Part shown: in pieces, positions 53,217 to 62,036 of the stretch
Layout: each line of letters begins with the position of its first letter
Position numbering within the stretch: the stretch's first letter is position 1
The notes under the pieces: model-generated
Told to the model about the DNA's origin: nothing
The model's database searches: none
The model's input: only the letters and a program-made list of their open reading frames with translations
Translations under genes and position numbers: made by a program
NCBI GenBank assembly: GCA_965247535.1
Contig: OZ252018.1
Coordinates: 620,001 to 684,000, forward strand
DNA: 64,000 bases
Source: JAPPHY01 sp965247535
GTDB lineage: Bacteria > Chloroflexota > Dehalococcoidia > Lucifugimonadales > UBA2985
Direction of reading: 5' to 3'

Positions 53217-53903
53217 ATGAGGAAACTATACATACTGCCGATTCTGCTCGTGCTGATGGTGCTGTTAGCCTGCGAAGATCCCACGCCAACGCTGGAACCT
53301 ACGGAAGTCCCCACCCCCAATCCGACCTCCACGACCATTCCAACGCCCACGCCCGTTCCTACCTATACCCCTGTTCCCACCTATACCCCGTATCCCACGT
53401 TCACCCCCATCCCAACGCCTACGCACACGCCAACGCCTACTGCCACGTCTACGGCTACGCCCACCGCCACTCCAACACCTACGCCAACCCAAACACCCAC
53501 TCCCGTTCCCACGGCTACACCTGTTCCTACGGCCACGCCCACGCCGGCTCCCACACCCACGCCAACGCCCGTAAACACACCGGTGGGGTCGCAGTTCCCC
53601 CTCTTCTACAACCAGTTCAGCGGCACCATAACCGTCGACGGCCAGACGCCTCCCAACGGCACCTTTGTGGAGGCAAGGATACAGTGGTGGAAGTCGAACC
53701 CGGACAGGGCAAGGCCGGAAGGCAAGGTCTTCAACGGAAGGTACTCCGATATTTTCGTAGCCCCCAATGACCATGCCCTTAACAACCAGACGATCACGTT
53801 CCACTACATCAACGCCAACGGCAACGAGACCCAGGCCAACGAGACCGCGCAGTACAACGGCAGGCAGCTGAAGGTCGAGACGCTGAACCTGACGTTCCCC
53901 TAG
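53217..53903 (+). CDS. Pro/Thr-rich lipoprotein with C-terminal beta domain
   Basis: A 228-residue predicted lipoprotein. The signal peptide ends in a perfect lipobox LLAC (Cys19). Residues 22-125 are an almost pure Thr/Pro linker with TxTPTP repeats, which would hold the C-terminal domain away from the membrane. That domain (about residues 130-228) is beta-rich, starting FPLFYNQFSGTITVDGQTPPNGTFVEARI, and resembles carboxypeptidase-regulatory-like or Ig-like folds. ATG 53217 has GAGAGG 6 bases upstream. Function is unknown; probable surface display. Confidence 0.75.
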   Translation: MRKLYILPILLVLMVLLACEDPTPTLEPTEVPTPNPTSTTIPTPTPVPTYTPVPTYTPYPTFTPIPTPTHTPTPTATSTATPTATPTPTPTQTPTPVPTATPVPTATPTPAPTPTPTPVNTPVGSQFPLFYNQFSGTITVDGQTPPNGTFVEARIQWWKSNPDRARPEGKVFNGRYSDIFVAPNDHALNNQTITFHYINANGNETQANETAQYNGRQLKVETLNLTFP

Positions 53904-53936
53904 ATTCGCCCGGGAATCTTCGCACGGTATAGTCCG

Positions 53937-53988
53937 CGCCCGCTCAGGGCCGTCCGACAGGACGCAAATGAGCGGGCGTGGTGGTTTT
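53937..53988 (+). terminator. Large hairpin downstream of the lipoprotein gene
   Basis: CGCCCGCTCA (53937-53946) pairs perfectly with TGAGCGGGCG (53969-53978), with a smaller inner hairpin GTCC/GGAC, followed by TGGTGGTTTT. It looks like a terminator with an imperfect U-tract, or another structured element. The rest of the 315-base gap to the capsid gene (53989-54218) shows no gene. Confidence 0.45.
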
Positions 53989-54218
53989 AACCGCGAAACC
54001 GCCCAGGCAGGATCACGAATCCACTATTCCTCACTAGATTCGCAGGCCTCGCGCCCATGAAAGAGCCATCCACGCCTGCCGCCTCGGCCGTTACTTCCGG
54101 CTACATGTGAGCGGCGGCGCGGGCGCGTTCGGCTGAGAGGTGCGCCAACTGCCGCTTGCCCGCAGGCGCACAGACGTTCTATCCTTGCCCCAATTTCGGC
54201 TCAGGGGGTGGATGGACC

Positions 54219-55109
54219 ATGGCACTAACGATTACGGACGCGGGCAGACTCTCGAACGACGTCCTCCTCACGGGGGTCATCGAGACCATCGTCAAGGAGA
54301 GCCCCGTGCTCCAGGCAATGCCCTTCATCGAGATAGTGGGGAACGGGCTGACCTACAACCAGGAGAACGCGGCCCCCAGCGCTGCGTTCTATGACGTCGG
54401 TGACACCTGGGCGGAGTCTGCGCCGACCTTCACGCAAAAGACGGCCACGCTCAAGATCCTTGGCGGCGACGCGGACGTGGACAATTTCCTTCGCTCCACC
54501 CGCTCAAACGTGCAGGACCTGGAGGCGGCAGTGGTGCAGCTGAAGGCCAAGGCGGTGCAGCAGAAGTTCGACGACACATTCATCAACGGGGACACCACCT
54601 CGGACGCAAAGGCGTTCGACGGGATCGACAAGCTGGCCGTGGCCACCCAGACGGTAGCGATGGGTACGAACGGAGCCACACTGATGCTGGAGAAGCTGGA
54701 CGAGCTGGTCGACAAGGTGAGGGCCGGCAAGCCCGACATGCTCCTCATGAGCCGCCGGAGCCGGCGCAAGCTCACCTCGCTTTCCCGCGGCACGGGCAGC
54801 GGCCTGCTGGAGACGGACCGGAACGAGTTCGGCCAGATGGTGCAGTACTACGACGGCATCCCGGTGGGCGTGAACGACTGGGTTTCGGACGCCAAGACGG
54901 TGGGAACCAGCACGGACTGCTCCACCGTCTACGCGCTCCAGTACGGCGAAGGCGGTGTGGCGGGCCTTACGGGGCCGGGCGGCCTGCAGGTGGAGCGCGT
55001 GGGATCGTTGGAGGTCAAGGACGCAACACGCAACCGCGTGAAGTGGTACGTGTCCGTCGCCGTGTTCAACTCCCTCAAGCTGGGCAAGCTCACGGGAGTG
55101 CGGGACTAG
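54219..55109 (+). CDS. Phage major capsid protein-like
   Basis: A 296-residue protein of the phage major capsid type. It shows LSNDVLLTGVIETIVKESPVLQAMPFIEIVGNGLTYNQEN, then KILGGDADVDNFLRSTRSNVQD, and VKWYVSVAVFNSLKLGKLTGVRD at the end. The order fits HK97-fold capsid proteins, without a visible prohead protease domain. ATG 54219 has GGGGGTGG upstream. It begins a four-gene block of structural phage-like genes on the same strand. It looks intact, so the block may be under selection or recently stranded. Confidence 0.8.
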   Translation: MALTITDAGRLSNDVLLTGVIETIVKESPVLQAMPFIEIVGNGLTYNQENAAPSAAFYDVGDTWAESAPTFTQKTATLKILGGDADVDNFLRSTRSNVQDLEAAVVQLKAKAVQQKFDDTFINGDTTSDAKAFDGIDKLAVATQTVAMGTNGATLMLEKLDELVDKVRAGKPDMLLMSRRSRRKLTSLSRGTGSGLLETDRNEFGQMVQYYDGIPVGVNDWVSDAKTVGTSTDCSTVYALQYGEGGVAGLTGPGGLQVERVGSLEVKDATRNRVKWYVSVAVFNSLKLGKLTGVRD

Positions 55110-55160
55110 AGCGGCAGTGACGTCCGGCCCCGCAGGTGAGGGAGTACAGGGAGGCGCAGC

Positions 55161-55798
55161 GTGAACATTTCCGAGATGAGGACCAGGGTGCGAGTAGACC
55201 TCCACGACGAGGCAGCCGCCGGCCGGCGCTGGACGGACGCGAGCTGGACCGGCACATACTCCACGCGGTGCGGCAGCTGAGCCTCTCGGTCCGGCGGGAA
55301 GCCACGGCCATGCTCACGGCGGGAGGAGAAAGCGGCCGCGAGGTGTCCCTGGCCTCCCTCACCGGCCTTGTGACCGTGGAGGTGGTGGAGCATCCCGTGG
55401 AGCTCTTTCCGCCCGCATACCAGCCCTTTAGCCTCTGGAGTGGCTCTCTTACGCTGCTCGGAGACCCGGCGCCTCGCTCGGGCGACCTGGTCCGCGTCTA
55501 CTACGGCCGGCTCCACACGCTGGACGCCTCCGGCTCATCCATTCCGGCTGGGCTGGAGGACCTGGTCGCCGTTGGAGCGAGCGGCTATGCCGCCCTCGAG
55601 TGGTCCAGCTATGCCATCAACCGCGTGAACGTCGGAGGCGTGGAGGTTTGGAAACAGTATCGCGCGTGGGGACAGAACCGGCTGGACTCCTTCGTGAAGG
55701 GGCTGGCGGTCCACGGCAGCCGCAACCGCGTGAGGCCTGCGCGCCTCTACACGCCGGCGCGGCCTGCGTTTGGGCGGACGCAGGATCGAGGTTCGTAG
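55161..55798 (+). pseudogene. Phage structural protein, frameshifted
   Basis: From GTG 55161 (GAGG upstream) the frame reads MNISEMRTRVRVDLHDEAAAGRRWTDA; then the matching sequence moves to another frame, ELDRHILHAVRQLSLSVRREAT..., running to the stop at 55798. A single missing G near 55233 (GCGGAG become GCGAG) explains it. Corrected, the protein would be about 212 residues and lies between capsid and tail genes, as a head-completion or neck protein would. It could be a sequencing error. Confidence 0.6.
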
Positions 55799-55807
55799 GA
55801 GGCAGCC

Positions 55808-57796
55808 GTGAGAAGCCTTACGTCCACACTGCTGCAGGCGCAACGGAGCGGCAGCGCCGTCCCGCACGTCCGCGTTGCGGTGTCCGATTCGGCGGCAGGG
55901 GTGGCTCGACCGGTCTTTCGACAGGTCTACAGGGGCGATGAAGCCAACTTCCACCACGCCGCCGTATGCGCCGGCGACAGCTCGCTGGTACGAGTGCGCG
56001 TTGACCCGTCCGACAGCCGGTTGTACGTGCAGAGGGTGAGCAGTCCAGGCACGGCGAGCGACTTTACGTCGTGGACGCGGCTCAACTCCGTCTCGTCGAC
56101 CGCTAACGTCGCCATGGCGGCCCGCGGCGCCACGCTCAACATCTTCTACGTGGAGTCGAGAGGAACGGCCGTGTACAGGCTGGAGAGCACCAACTACGGC
56201 GCGTCGTGGAGCTCGCCGATCATCGTCCGCAACCCAAACCTGGGCCGCATTTCGTGGCTAGCTGCCGGTGTCAACGACAGTGGCACGCTGGGCCTCTTCT
56301 ATGCGCCCACCAGCAACGTTGTCTACTTCATCAAGCAGTTTGGCCAGTACTGGACCAACTCGCTGGCATGGGGTGAGCGAGTGGAGTCCATCACGGGTAT
56401 GGCCTGCGCCTACCGCGGCGGCTGGAACCTGGCCATTGCTGGAACCGAGCAGTCGAGCGGCGACGCCAAGGTATGGACGTGCGTCCACGGCGACGGCGGA
56501 GCGCTGGCCGATGGCGCCTGGTCACCACTTCGCGAGTTGAGCACTGCCAGGTCGAGCTCCGGCGTCTCGTTTCACCATCCGTTCCTTGCCTGCGCGGACG
56601 TCATGCGTCTCACGTTCGTGGAGCGGTACACCGGCGCGTCCAACTACCAGCGGTCGGCGCACACTCACGGGCTGGCCGGCTTATCCTACGCAGACAACCT
56701 GTGGCGTGAGCCCGTGCCTCTCAATATCGCGTCCACCTACGGCGTGGCCATTGCGTCCTCCGCATCTCACCTGTGGCTGTGCACGCCCGGCGGCGTTTGG
56801 CGGGGCGACCGCAGAGGCTCGATGCTGGACCTGACGGAGGACGTGGTGGCCCTCACAGTCCGTGAGGAGCCCCTGCGTGGAGGAGCGGTCATCAGGCTTC
56901 GAAACGACCACGGACGCTACGGCAGCATCGGTGAAGGCGCGCTCGAGCCGCTGCGCTTGGGGTCGACTGTGAGCGTCTCGCCGGGGTACGAGACCGCGGC
57001 CGGCCGGGAGGTGTCGAGCGGGCCATCGTTCTCGATCGAGGGATTCGAGCACAGCTCGCTCGGAGGCAGGACGGAGCTAGCCATTCACGCCCGCAGCGCG
57101 TGGCAGGCGCTGGAGTCGTGGCGTGCGAGGCGTCAGTACACGTGGGAGGCGGGTGACGAGACCCTGTCGGCCATCGTGCGGTTCATGCTGGCCAGGGGAG
57201 GGCTGCAGGCATCCATCGCAGGCGCGGGCACGGAGGCATCCTCCCTGAGCCCGTCATTCACGATCCACCCTGGAGAGACAGCGGCAGGTGCTGTGCGGCG
57301 GCTGCTGGAGAAGGCGCCGGTCGTGCTGCAGTTCAGCGGCCATGCGGGCCGCCTGCGTGCGCTCGGCGAAGCTGACGCAGCGAACTACGTCTACGGCGCA
57401 GACCACCCCATACTTCGGGGCAGGTACCGGTCCGGCGCGAAGGAGTACAACAGGGTTCAGGTCTTCGGCAAGGCGCACCTGGGGGAGGCCTTTGACTGGG
57501 AAGAGGTTGGGGAGGTGTTCGAGCGCCTCCTCCAGGTGCACGACCTGAACATGGACACGACCCAGAAGGCCCTGGACCGGGCCCGTTCCGAGATGCGGCG
57601 CCAGGCGCATGACGCACTGGGCGGCGAGATCGTAGTGCCGGTGAACTGCGGCCAGGAGCTGTACGACGTCATCGAGGTGAACGACGCCTCGTCCGGCCTG
57701 TCTACGGCAAGAAGGCGCGTTATGGGCCTGGAGCTAAGGTACTCCCGGCTCGACCGGCCGGAATACGTCCACGTGCTGACGCTGGGGGGAGTCTGA
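55808..57796 (+). CDS. Phage tail-like protein with N-terminal propeller
   Basis: A 662-residue protein. Residues 1-330 contain repeated propeller-like blades (NIFYVESRGTAVYRLESTNYGASWSSP, sialidase-type S-x-N-x-G-x-S-W), probably receptor or surface binding. Residues 340-662 look like a tail or baseplate hub domain: RNDHGRYGSIGEGALEPLRLGSTVSVSPGY, then KEYNRVQVFGKAHLG, then VPVNCGQELYDVIEVNDAS. GTG 55808 follows GGAGG closely and comes 9 bases after the previous stop. No terminase, portal or lysis genes are nearby. Confidence 0.65.
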   Translation: MRSLTSTLLQAQRSGSAVPHVRVAVSDSAAGVARPVFRQVYRGDEANFHHAAVCAGDSSLVRVRVDPSDSRLYVQRVSSPGTASDFTSWTRLNSVSSTANVAMAARGATLNIFYVESRGTAVYRLESTNYGASWSSPIIVRNPNLGRISWLAAGVNDSGTLGLFYAPTSNVVYFIKQFGQYWTNSLAWGERVESITGMACAYRGGWNLAIAGTEQSSGDAKVWTCVHGDGGALADGAWSPLRELSTARSSSGVSFHHPFLACADVMRLTFVERYTGASNYQRSAHTHGLAGLSYADNLWREPVPLNIASTYGVAIASSASHLWLCTPGGVWRGDRRGSMLDLTEDVVALTVREEPLRGGAVIRLRNDHGRYGSIGEGALEPLRLGSTVSVSPGYETAAGREVSSGPSFSIEGFEHSSLGGRTELAIHARSAWQALESWRARRQYTWEAGDETLSAIVRFMLARGGLQASIAGAGTEASSLSPSFTIHPGETAAGAVRRLLEKAPVVLQFSGHAGRLRALGEADAANYVYGADHPILRGRYRSGAKEYNRVQVFGKAHLGEAFDWEEVGEVFERLLQVHDLNMDTTQKALDRARSEMRRQAHDALGGEIVVPVNCGQELYDVIEVNDASSGLSTARRRVMGLELRYSRLDRPEYVHVLTLGGV

Positions 57797-57801
57797 CCGC
57801 T

Positions 57802-58014
57802 ATGGAGATACGAAAGGGAAGCCTGCGCAGCTTCGACTCGACGGCCTACACGGCGACCGTTCAGATGGCGGGTAGCCTGGCCACGTGGCTGGAGGGCGTG
57901 CCGGTGTCCCGCGGCATTCCTGCGGCGCAGTTGACGGCCGGCCGCGCGTGCGCGGTAATTCTCTTCGATGAAGCCAACCCGCGGGACGCCGTGGTTGCCG
58001 CGGTGTGGGCTTAG
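57802..58014 (+). CDS. Small phage-associated protein
   Basis: A 70-residue protein, MEIRKGSLRSFDSTAYTATVQMAGSLATWLEGVPVSRGIPAAQLTAGRACAVILFDEANPRDAVVAAVWA. The strand pattern suggests a small beta-barrel, such as a baseplate or spike-associated OB-like module. It starts five bases after the tail gene stop and ends the phage-like block. I know of no function. Confidence 0.6.
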   Translation: MEIRKGSLRSFDSTAYTATVQMAGSLATWLEGVPVSRGIPAAQLTAGRACAVILFDEANPRDAVVAAVWA

Positions 58015-58033
58015 GCGCTTCCGCGCCCGTTCA

Positions 58034-58155
58034 CCCCCGTATCAAGTACGGGGCAGGCTCTGAGCTTGTCGAAGGGCGTGAATGAGCCACGGCGTGCGCC
58101 CATCCGCTAGTGTCCTACGGCCCGCTCGTACTTCGACAGGTTCAGCACGAACGGG
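58034..58155. repeat. Dispersed palindromic repeat (copy C) plus two TTCGACA-type repeats
   Basis: CCCCGTA (58035-58041) and TACGGGG (58047-58053) repeat the palindrome in inverted orientation. It is followed directly by GAGCTTGTCGAAGGG (58062-58076) and, at 58130-58155, by CTTCGACAGGTTCAGCACGA and flanking bases. This cluster lies between the phage-like block and the acyl-CoA synthetase pair. Confidence 0.7.
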
Positions 58156-58256
58156 CCAAGATAACCGCCCACGGCCCGCGCCACGTGTTGACATCGCCAT
58201 CGCGAATTGCTACTCTCGGTGAAGTCCCAAACGCCTGCTCCCGGGGGTGAAATGGC

Positions 58257-58961
58257 ATGACCACAGCAGGTATCGTCGAGGCAGCCCGCCGCGCCGGCCG
58301 AACACTGCTCAGCGAGGTTGAGTCCAAGCTGCTGCTGGAGGAGGCAGGCATCCCGGTTGTCACCACCCGCCTGGCCACTTCCCGTGAGGAGGCCGTGCGA
58401 ATCGCCGAGGAGATTGGCCTGCCCGGGGTGCTGAAAGTAGTCTCGCCGGACGTGACACACAAGAGCGACGTTGGCGGCGTGAAGGTGGGACTGGAGACGG
58501 CCGACCAGGTGAGCTCCGCCTACGACTCCATTATGTCCTCCACGCGTGCTGCTGCGCCCACGGCATCCATCGAGGGCGTGTCCGTGCAGAGCATGGCGGA
58601 GCCCGGCGTTGAGGTGATCGTTGGGGCCACTCGTGACCCCCAGTTCGGGCACGTGGTCATGTTTGGTCTGGGAGGCGTGCTCGTCGAAATGCTGCGGGAC
58701 GTCTCCATGCGGCTGGTGCCGGTGGAGCAGCGTGACGCCCGCGCCATGATCCGCGAGATCAAGGGCCTGCCGCTTCTGCAGGGCTATCGACAGTATCCGC
58801 CCTGCGACCTGGACAGCCTGGAGGAGGTAATCCTCGGCCTGTCTCGCTTCCTGGAGGAGCATCCGGAGGTGAGAGAGCTGGACCTCAACCCCGTCCTCTG
58901 CTACCCCAAGGGGCTGGTTGCGGTGGACGCACGAGTGGTCCTTGAGGAACCAAGCCCCTAG
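58257..58961 (+). CDS. Acyl-CoA synthetase (ADP-forming), beta subunit-like ATP-grasp protein
   Basis: A 234-residue ATP-grasp protein. It begins RTLLSEVESKLLLEEAGIPVV; VLKVVSPDVTHKSDVGGVKVGL is the lysine-bearing ATP-binding segment, and the magnesium-binding region GRELDLNPV-like (VRELDLNPVLCYPKG) is at the end. The size is right for the beta subunit of archaeal-type ADP-forming acetyl-CoA synthetase, which makes ATP from acyl-CoA. It precedes the alpha subunit gene by 24 bases; together they form one enzyme. Acyl specificity cannot be read from sequence. Confidence 0.88.
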   Translation: MTTAGIVEAARRAGRTLLSEVESKLLLEEAGIPVVTTRLATSREEAVRIAEEIGLPGVLKVVSPDVTHKSDVGGVKVGLETADQVSSAYDSIMSSTRAAAPTASIEGVSVQSMAEPGVEVIVGATRDPQFGHVVMFGLGGVLVEMLRDVSMRLVPVEQRDARAMIREIKGLPLLQGYRQYPPCDLDSLEEVILGLSRFLEEHPEVRELDLNPVLCYPKGLVAVDARVVLEEPSP

Positions 58962-58985
58962 TCTCAGCCCTTTGCCGGAGGGAAC

Positions 58986-60413
58986 ATGGGCCCGGAGCTA
59001 GACTATATCTTCCATCCCCGCTCCATAGCGGTTGCCGGGGCGTCGGAGTCACCGGACAAGTTCGGACACACCTACTTCAGGAACGTCCTGGAGCATTTCT
59101 CAGGACCCGTCTATCCCATCAATGGAAGGGCCACGGAGATCCTGGGCGAACCCACGTACGCCTCGGTGCGAGACGTGCCCGGCCCCGTCGACTACGTGGT
59201 CTCCGCCGTGCCCAACAACGCGGCCCTGGACCTGGTGGACGACTGCGTGAGCAAGGGCGTGAAGGCGCTCCACTTCTTCACCGCTCGCTTCAGCGAGACC
59301 GGCTCCGAGGAGGGCGCCCAGATGGAGCGGGACATGCTCGCCAAGGCTCGGGACGCCGGAATGCGGATCCTTGGCCCAAACTGCATGGGTCTCTACTACC
59401 CCAAGGAGGGCATCGCCTGGGGCAGGGAGTTCCCCTGGGAGTATGGCAACGTCGGCATCATTTCGCAGAGCGGGGGCAACGCAGGCGAGATGATCTCGGT
59501 AGGCGCCGTGCGGGGCCTCCGCTTCAGCAAGGTGATCAGCTACGGCAACGCCCTCGACCTCAACGAGGCCGACCTGCTGGAGTACCTGGCCGACGACCCC
59601 GAGACCGAGCTCATCGGCGGGTACATCGAGGGCGTCAAGGACGGCCGACGGTTCGCCCGTGCGCTCGGATATGCGTCGCGGCGCAAGCCGGTGGTGCTGC
59701 TGAAGGGCGGCAGGACTCGCGCCGGCACCAACATGGCGTCGTCGCACACCGGCTCACTGGCGGGCGCCAACGAGGTGTGGGAGGCCATGTGCCGCCAGAT
59801 GGGCGTGGTCAACGCGCTGAGCATGGAGGACCTGCTGGACTCCCTGGTGGCCTTCGCTCGAATGCCCGCCTCTACGGGCGTGAACCTGCTTGTGGGAGGC
59901 GGCACCGGCGGCAAGGGCGTCATGTCCGCGGACGAGTGCGAGGAGGCGGGCCTGAACCTGCTGCCCATTCCGGGCTCAGTGCGTGAGGAGCTAGTGGACA
60001 AGGACCCATTCTTCGGGGCGTGGGTCACCAACCCCGTGGACGGCTCCATCATGGGGGGCAGCAAGCTGACGCCCCACGACGTTATCAGCATGATCGCCGG
60101 CGATCCGGGCTATAGCGCCGTCATCAACGGGATCGCGCCATCGGTGTCTCCCAACGGGCGCCGCTCACGACGCCCCACGCGGCAGACCCGCATGCTGCAG
60201 CACACCGCCGCCATCGCCAGCGAGATGGGCAAGCCGGTGGCACTGGTGATTGCCGACTACATCCCGGACAACGACAAGCTGCTCAAGGCATCGGCGGAGC
60301 TGCACCGGCAGTGCGTGAAGGAGGGCTTTGCCGTGTTCCCGACCATCAGCCGGGCCGCGCGGGCTATCCGGCGCCTCGTGGACTACTACCGCTGGCGCGA
60401 GGACGCGGCGTAG
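58986..60413 (+). CDS. Acyl-CoA synthetase (ADP-forming), alpha subunit-like protein
   Basis: A 475-residue protein with a CoA-binding Rossmann domain (IFHPRSIAVAGASESPDKFGH), a succinyl-CoA-ligase-like second domain (ILGPNCMGL, GIISQSGGNAGEMIS) and the phosphohistidine loop with His254 in SSHTGSLAG. A third ligase-type domain follows. It completes the ADP-forming synthetase with the upstream ATP-grasp subunit. Such enzymes usually serve acyl-CoA-dependent energy conservation in fermenters or in aerobes using amino acids. GGAGGG lies just before the ATG. Confidence 0.88.
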   Translation: MGPELDYIFHPRSIAVAGASESPDKFGHTYFRNVLEHFSGPVYPINGRATEILGEPTYASVRDVPGPVDYVVSAVPNNAALDLVDDCVSKGVKALHFFTARFSETGSEEGAQMERDMLAKARDAGMRILGPNCMGLYYPKEGIAWGREFPWEYGNVGIISQSGGNAGEMISVGAVRGLRFSKVISYGNALDLNEADLLEYLADDPETELIGGYIEGVKDGRRFARALGYASRRKPVVLLKGGRTRAGTNMASSHTGSLAGANEVWEAMCRQMGVVNALSMEDLLDSLVAFARMPASTGVNLLVGGGTGGKGVMSADECEEAGLNLLPIPGSVREELVDKDPFFGAWVTNPVDGSIMGGSKLTPHDVISMIAGDPGYSAVINGIAPSVSPNGRRSRRPTRQTRMLQHTAAIASEMGKPVALVIADYIPDNDKLLKASAELHRQCVKEGFAVFPTISRAARAIRRLVDYYRWREDAA

Positions 60414-60480
60414 AGGCAGCGGGGCCGCCTCAGCGCTTTAGCCCTCATTCGGGCGACCTCCGGGTCTGTTACTTTCGGGC

Positions 60481-61182
60481 TCACTTGGCCATCCATCCGT
60501 TCTTTGCGTTCAGACGCCTCAGACCTGGTAGCGTATAGATGTTGCTCTTGGCCCGGTTGCAAGGCCCACAAAGCAATATGCGATTGGTGATATGATTCAG
60601 CCCGCCGTCGGAGCGGGGAGTATTGTGATCTAGTTCGAGGTAACGGGCATCATCAAATGCTCGGTCACAGCCCTGGCACTTCGGTCCACGTTGAGCTAGC
60701 AAGTAGTCATACATTTCCGCCCGGCTCATGCGTGGCCCTTCGGGTTCGGCGTATCGTTCTGTAACCTGTATGAACGGCGCCGCTTCCCCTCCGTCATCCG
60801 TGCGCAGCGGCGGCTCTGTCTCATAATGCACCTGTCCAAAAGTGAAGAGCTTGTCTGTAGAGCCGTCCGGCCCTGCTAACCCCTCATTTTGGAGTCGTTG
60901 AATGACCGTCTCGTGAGCCTTATCCCAAATGTCCATGCCTATCCACTGCCGGCCCAGTCTCTCAGCGGCTACCGGAGTTGTAGCACATCCTGCAAACGGG
61001 TCCAGAACGAAGTCGCCCGGACTACTGCTGGCCTTAATTATCCGCTCATAGAGGGCGAGCGGCTTCTGAGTGGGATAGCCTGTCGCTTCCTTGCCTTGTG
61101 AATTTATAGGCGGAATGTCATTCCACCAATCCTGCAAGAATGCCCCCTTGGCGTTATCGGCATACATCTTCAGACGAGGCAT
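60481..61182 (-). CDS. DNA methyltransferase, C-terminal half with HNH domain (interrupted gene)
   Basis: This segment continues, in the same frame, the methyltransferase half at 61216-61968; only an in-frame TAG (61218-61216) and 11 further codons separate that half from the first internal Met. It encodes GYPTQKPLALYERIIKASS and FVLDPFAGCATTPVAAERLGRQWIGMD, the SAM-binding part. Then comes an unusual C-terminal HNH-like zinc domain (CQGCDRAFDDARYLELDHNTPRSDGGLNHITNRILLCGPCNRAKS). The internal ATG 61182 has AAAGGAA just upstream, so independent translation of this half is possible. Confidence 0.65.
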   Translation of the reverse strand: MPRLKMYADNAKGAFLQDWWNDIPPINSQGKEATGYPTQKPLALYERIIKASSSPGDFVLDPFAGCATTPVAAERLGRQWIGMDIWDKAHETVIQRLQNEGLAGPDGSTDKLFTFGQVHYETEPPLRTDDGGEAAPFIQVTERYAEPEGPRMSRAEMYDYLLAQRGPKCQGCDRAFDDARYLELDHNTPRSDGGLNHITNRILLCGPCNRAKSNIYTLPGLRRLNAKNGWMAK

Positions 61183-61215
61183 CTTTCCTTTAGTAGGCCA
61201 ATAGATATCACCCGC

Positions 61216-61968
61216 CTAGTAGGCCAATTCTTCAAGGCGGTCGATTGTGTATCTCCAGTGATTGCCTTTGGCAGTCACATCTATCCCCCGCCAAGGCATT
61301 CCGGAAGAACCTCTTCTAGTTCCAGCCGCTAGCAAGCTAACCGGGTAGAAGCGTCGTCCACGCTCATCAATATAGGTATAGCGTTGTGCAATATACTCAT
61401 CTTGAGCAATGCGAATCTGATTCCAGCAGTAGTTGTCTCCCTTGGTGTAATACATGATGACGTCATGCACTGGCCCGTAACCATCGGTGGAATTATGCGA
61501 TCCCGTTCTTTTCCACACCACCTCATTCCTGAAGTTCCTCTTGCCAAACACTGCATCCAGCAGCATCTTAACGTAGGCATGCGCGGTGGGGTCGATGTGC
61601 AGGTAGATACTCCCGTCGCTCCGCAGTATACGGTGCATCTCCAGTAACCGTACTCCCATAAAACACAGGAAGGCCGCCATATCCTCTCCATACGTTGTCT
61701 TGGTTGCCTCTATGACGGCATGAACGGCAGGCCAGTCGTCCTCAATTTGGTCAATCCATGCCTGTTCCACGTCATCCGCCCATGACCACCTATCTTGAAA
61801 TCTGGCCCCGGCCGCTAAGCTATTTGGCGTTGCGTGGAAGTCCCTCCCCTTCTTGAACGGAGGGTCAGTCGCTATCAGGTCGATTGACTCGGAGTTGAGG
61901 CCGCGGAGGAACTTCAGATTGTCTCCGTGAAAAAGTGTCCGGTTCTGGAAATTGGGTTCTCCCAACAC
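61216..61968 (-). CDS. DNA methyltransferase, N-terminal half (interrupted gene)
   Basis: A 250-residue beta-class type amino-methyltransferase segment starting at GTG 61968 (GGGG upstream). The catalytic motif is TDPPF, in NSESIDLIATDPPFKKGRDF, followed by SIYLHIDPTAHAYVKMLLDAVFGKRNF and EVVWKRTG. It ends with RLEELAY and TAG, where family members continue with a GRIYWP-like segment; after the TAG the same frame reads AGDIYWPTKGKMPRLK. So the gene is amber-interrupted. Direct repeats TAGTAGGCCAAT lie on both sides of the break. A perfect TTGACA promoter is upstream. Confidence 0.7.
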   Translation of the reverse strand: MLGEPNFQNRTLFHGDNLKFLRGLNSESIDLIATDPPFKKGRDFHATPNSLAAGARFQDRWSWADDVEQAWIDQIEDDWPAVHAVIEATKTTYGEDMAAFLCFMGVRLLEMHRILRSDGSIYLHIDPTAHAYVKMLLDAVFGKRNFRNEVVWKRTGSHNSTDGYGPVHDVIMYYTKGDNYCWNQIRIAQDEYIAQRYTYIDERGRRFYPVSLLAAGTRRGSSGMPWRGIDVTAKGNHWRYTIDRLEELAY

Positions 61969-62036
61969 GTTACCCCTGCAATCTGGTCATCGTACCCAAG
62001 TCACATTCCTTCAGCGGACCGGGGCGTCACTGCGCT

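Noticed and set aside
53280..53580. Microsatellite-like or CRISPR-like repeats in the Pro/Thr-rich lipoprotein
   Set aside because: They are low-complexity codons for a Thr/Pro linker without regular unit length.
55161..55300. Programmed ribosomal frameshift in the capsid-neighbour gene
   Set aside because: No slippery heptamer or supporting structure at the switch point; a simple one-base deletion explains it.
34353..61968. TAG read as pyrrolysine because two genes have in-frame TAG
   Set aside because: Many ordinary genes here end in TAG (for example at 1850, 2511 and 6181), no pyl genes are seen, and both cases are in accessory, decaying regions.
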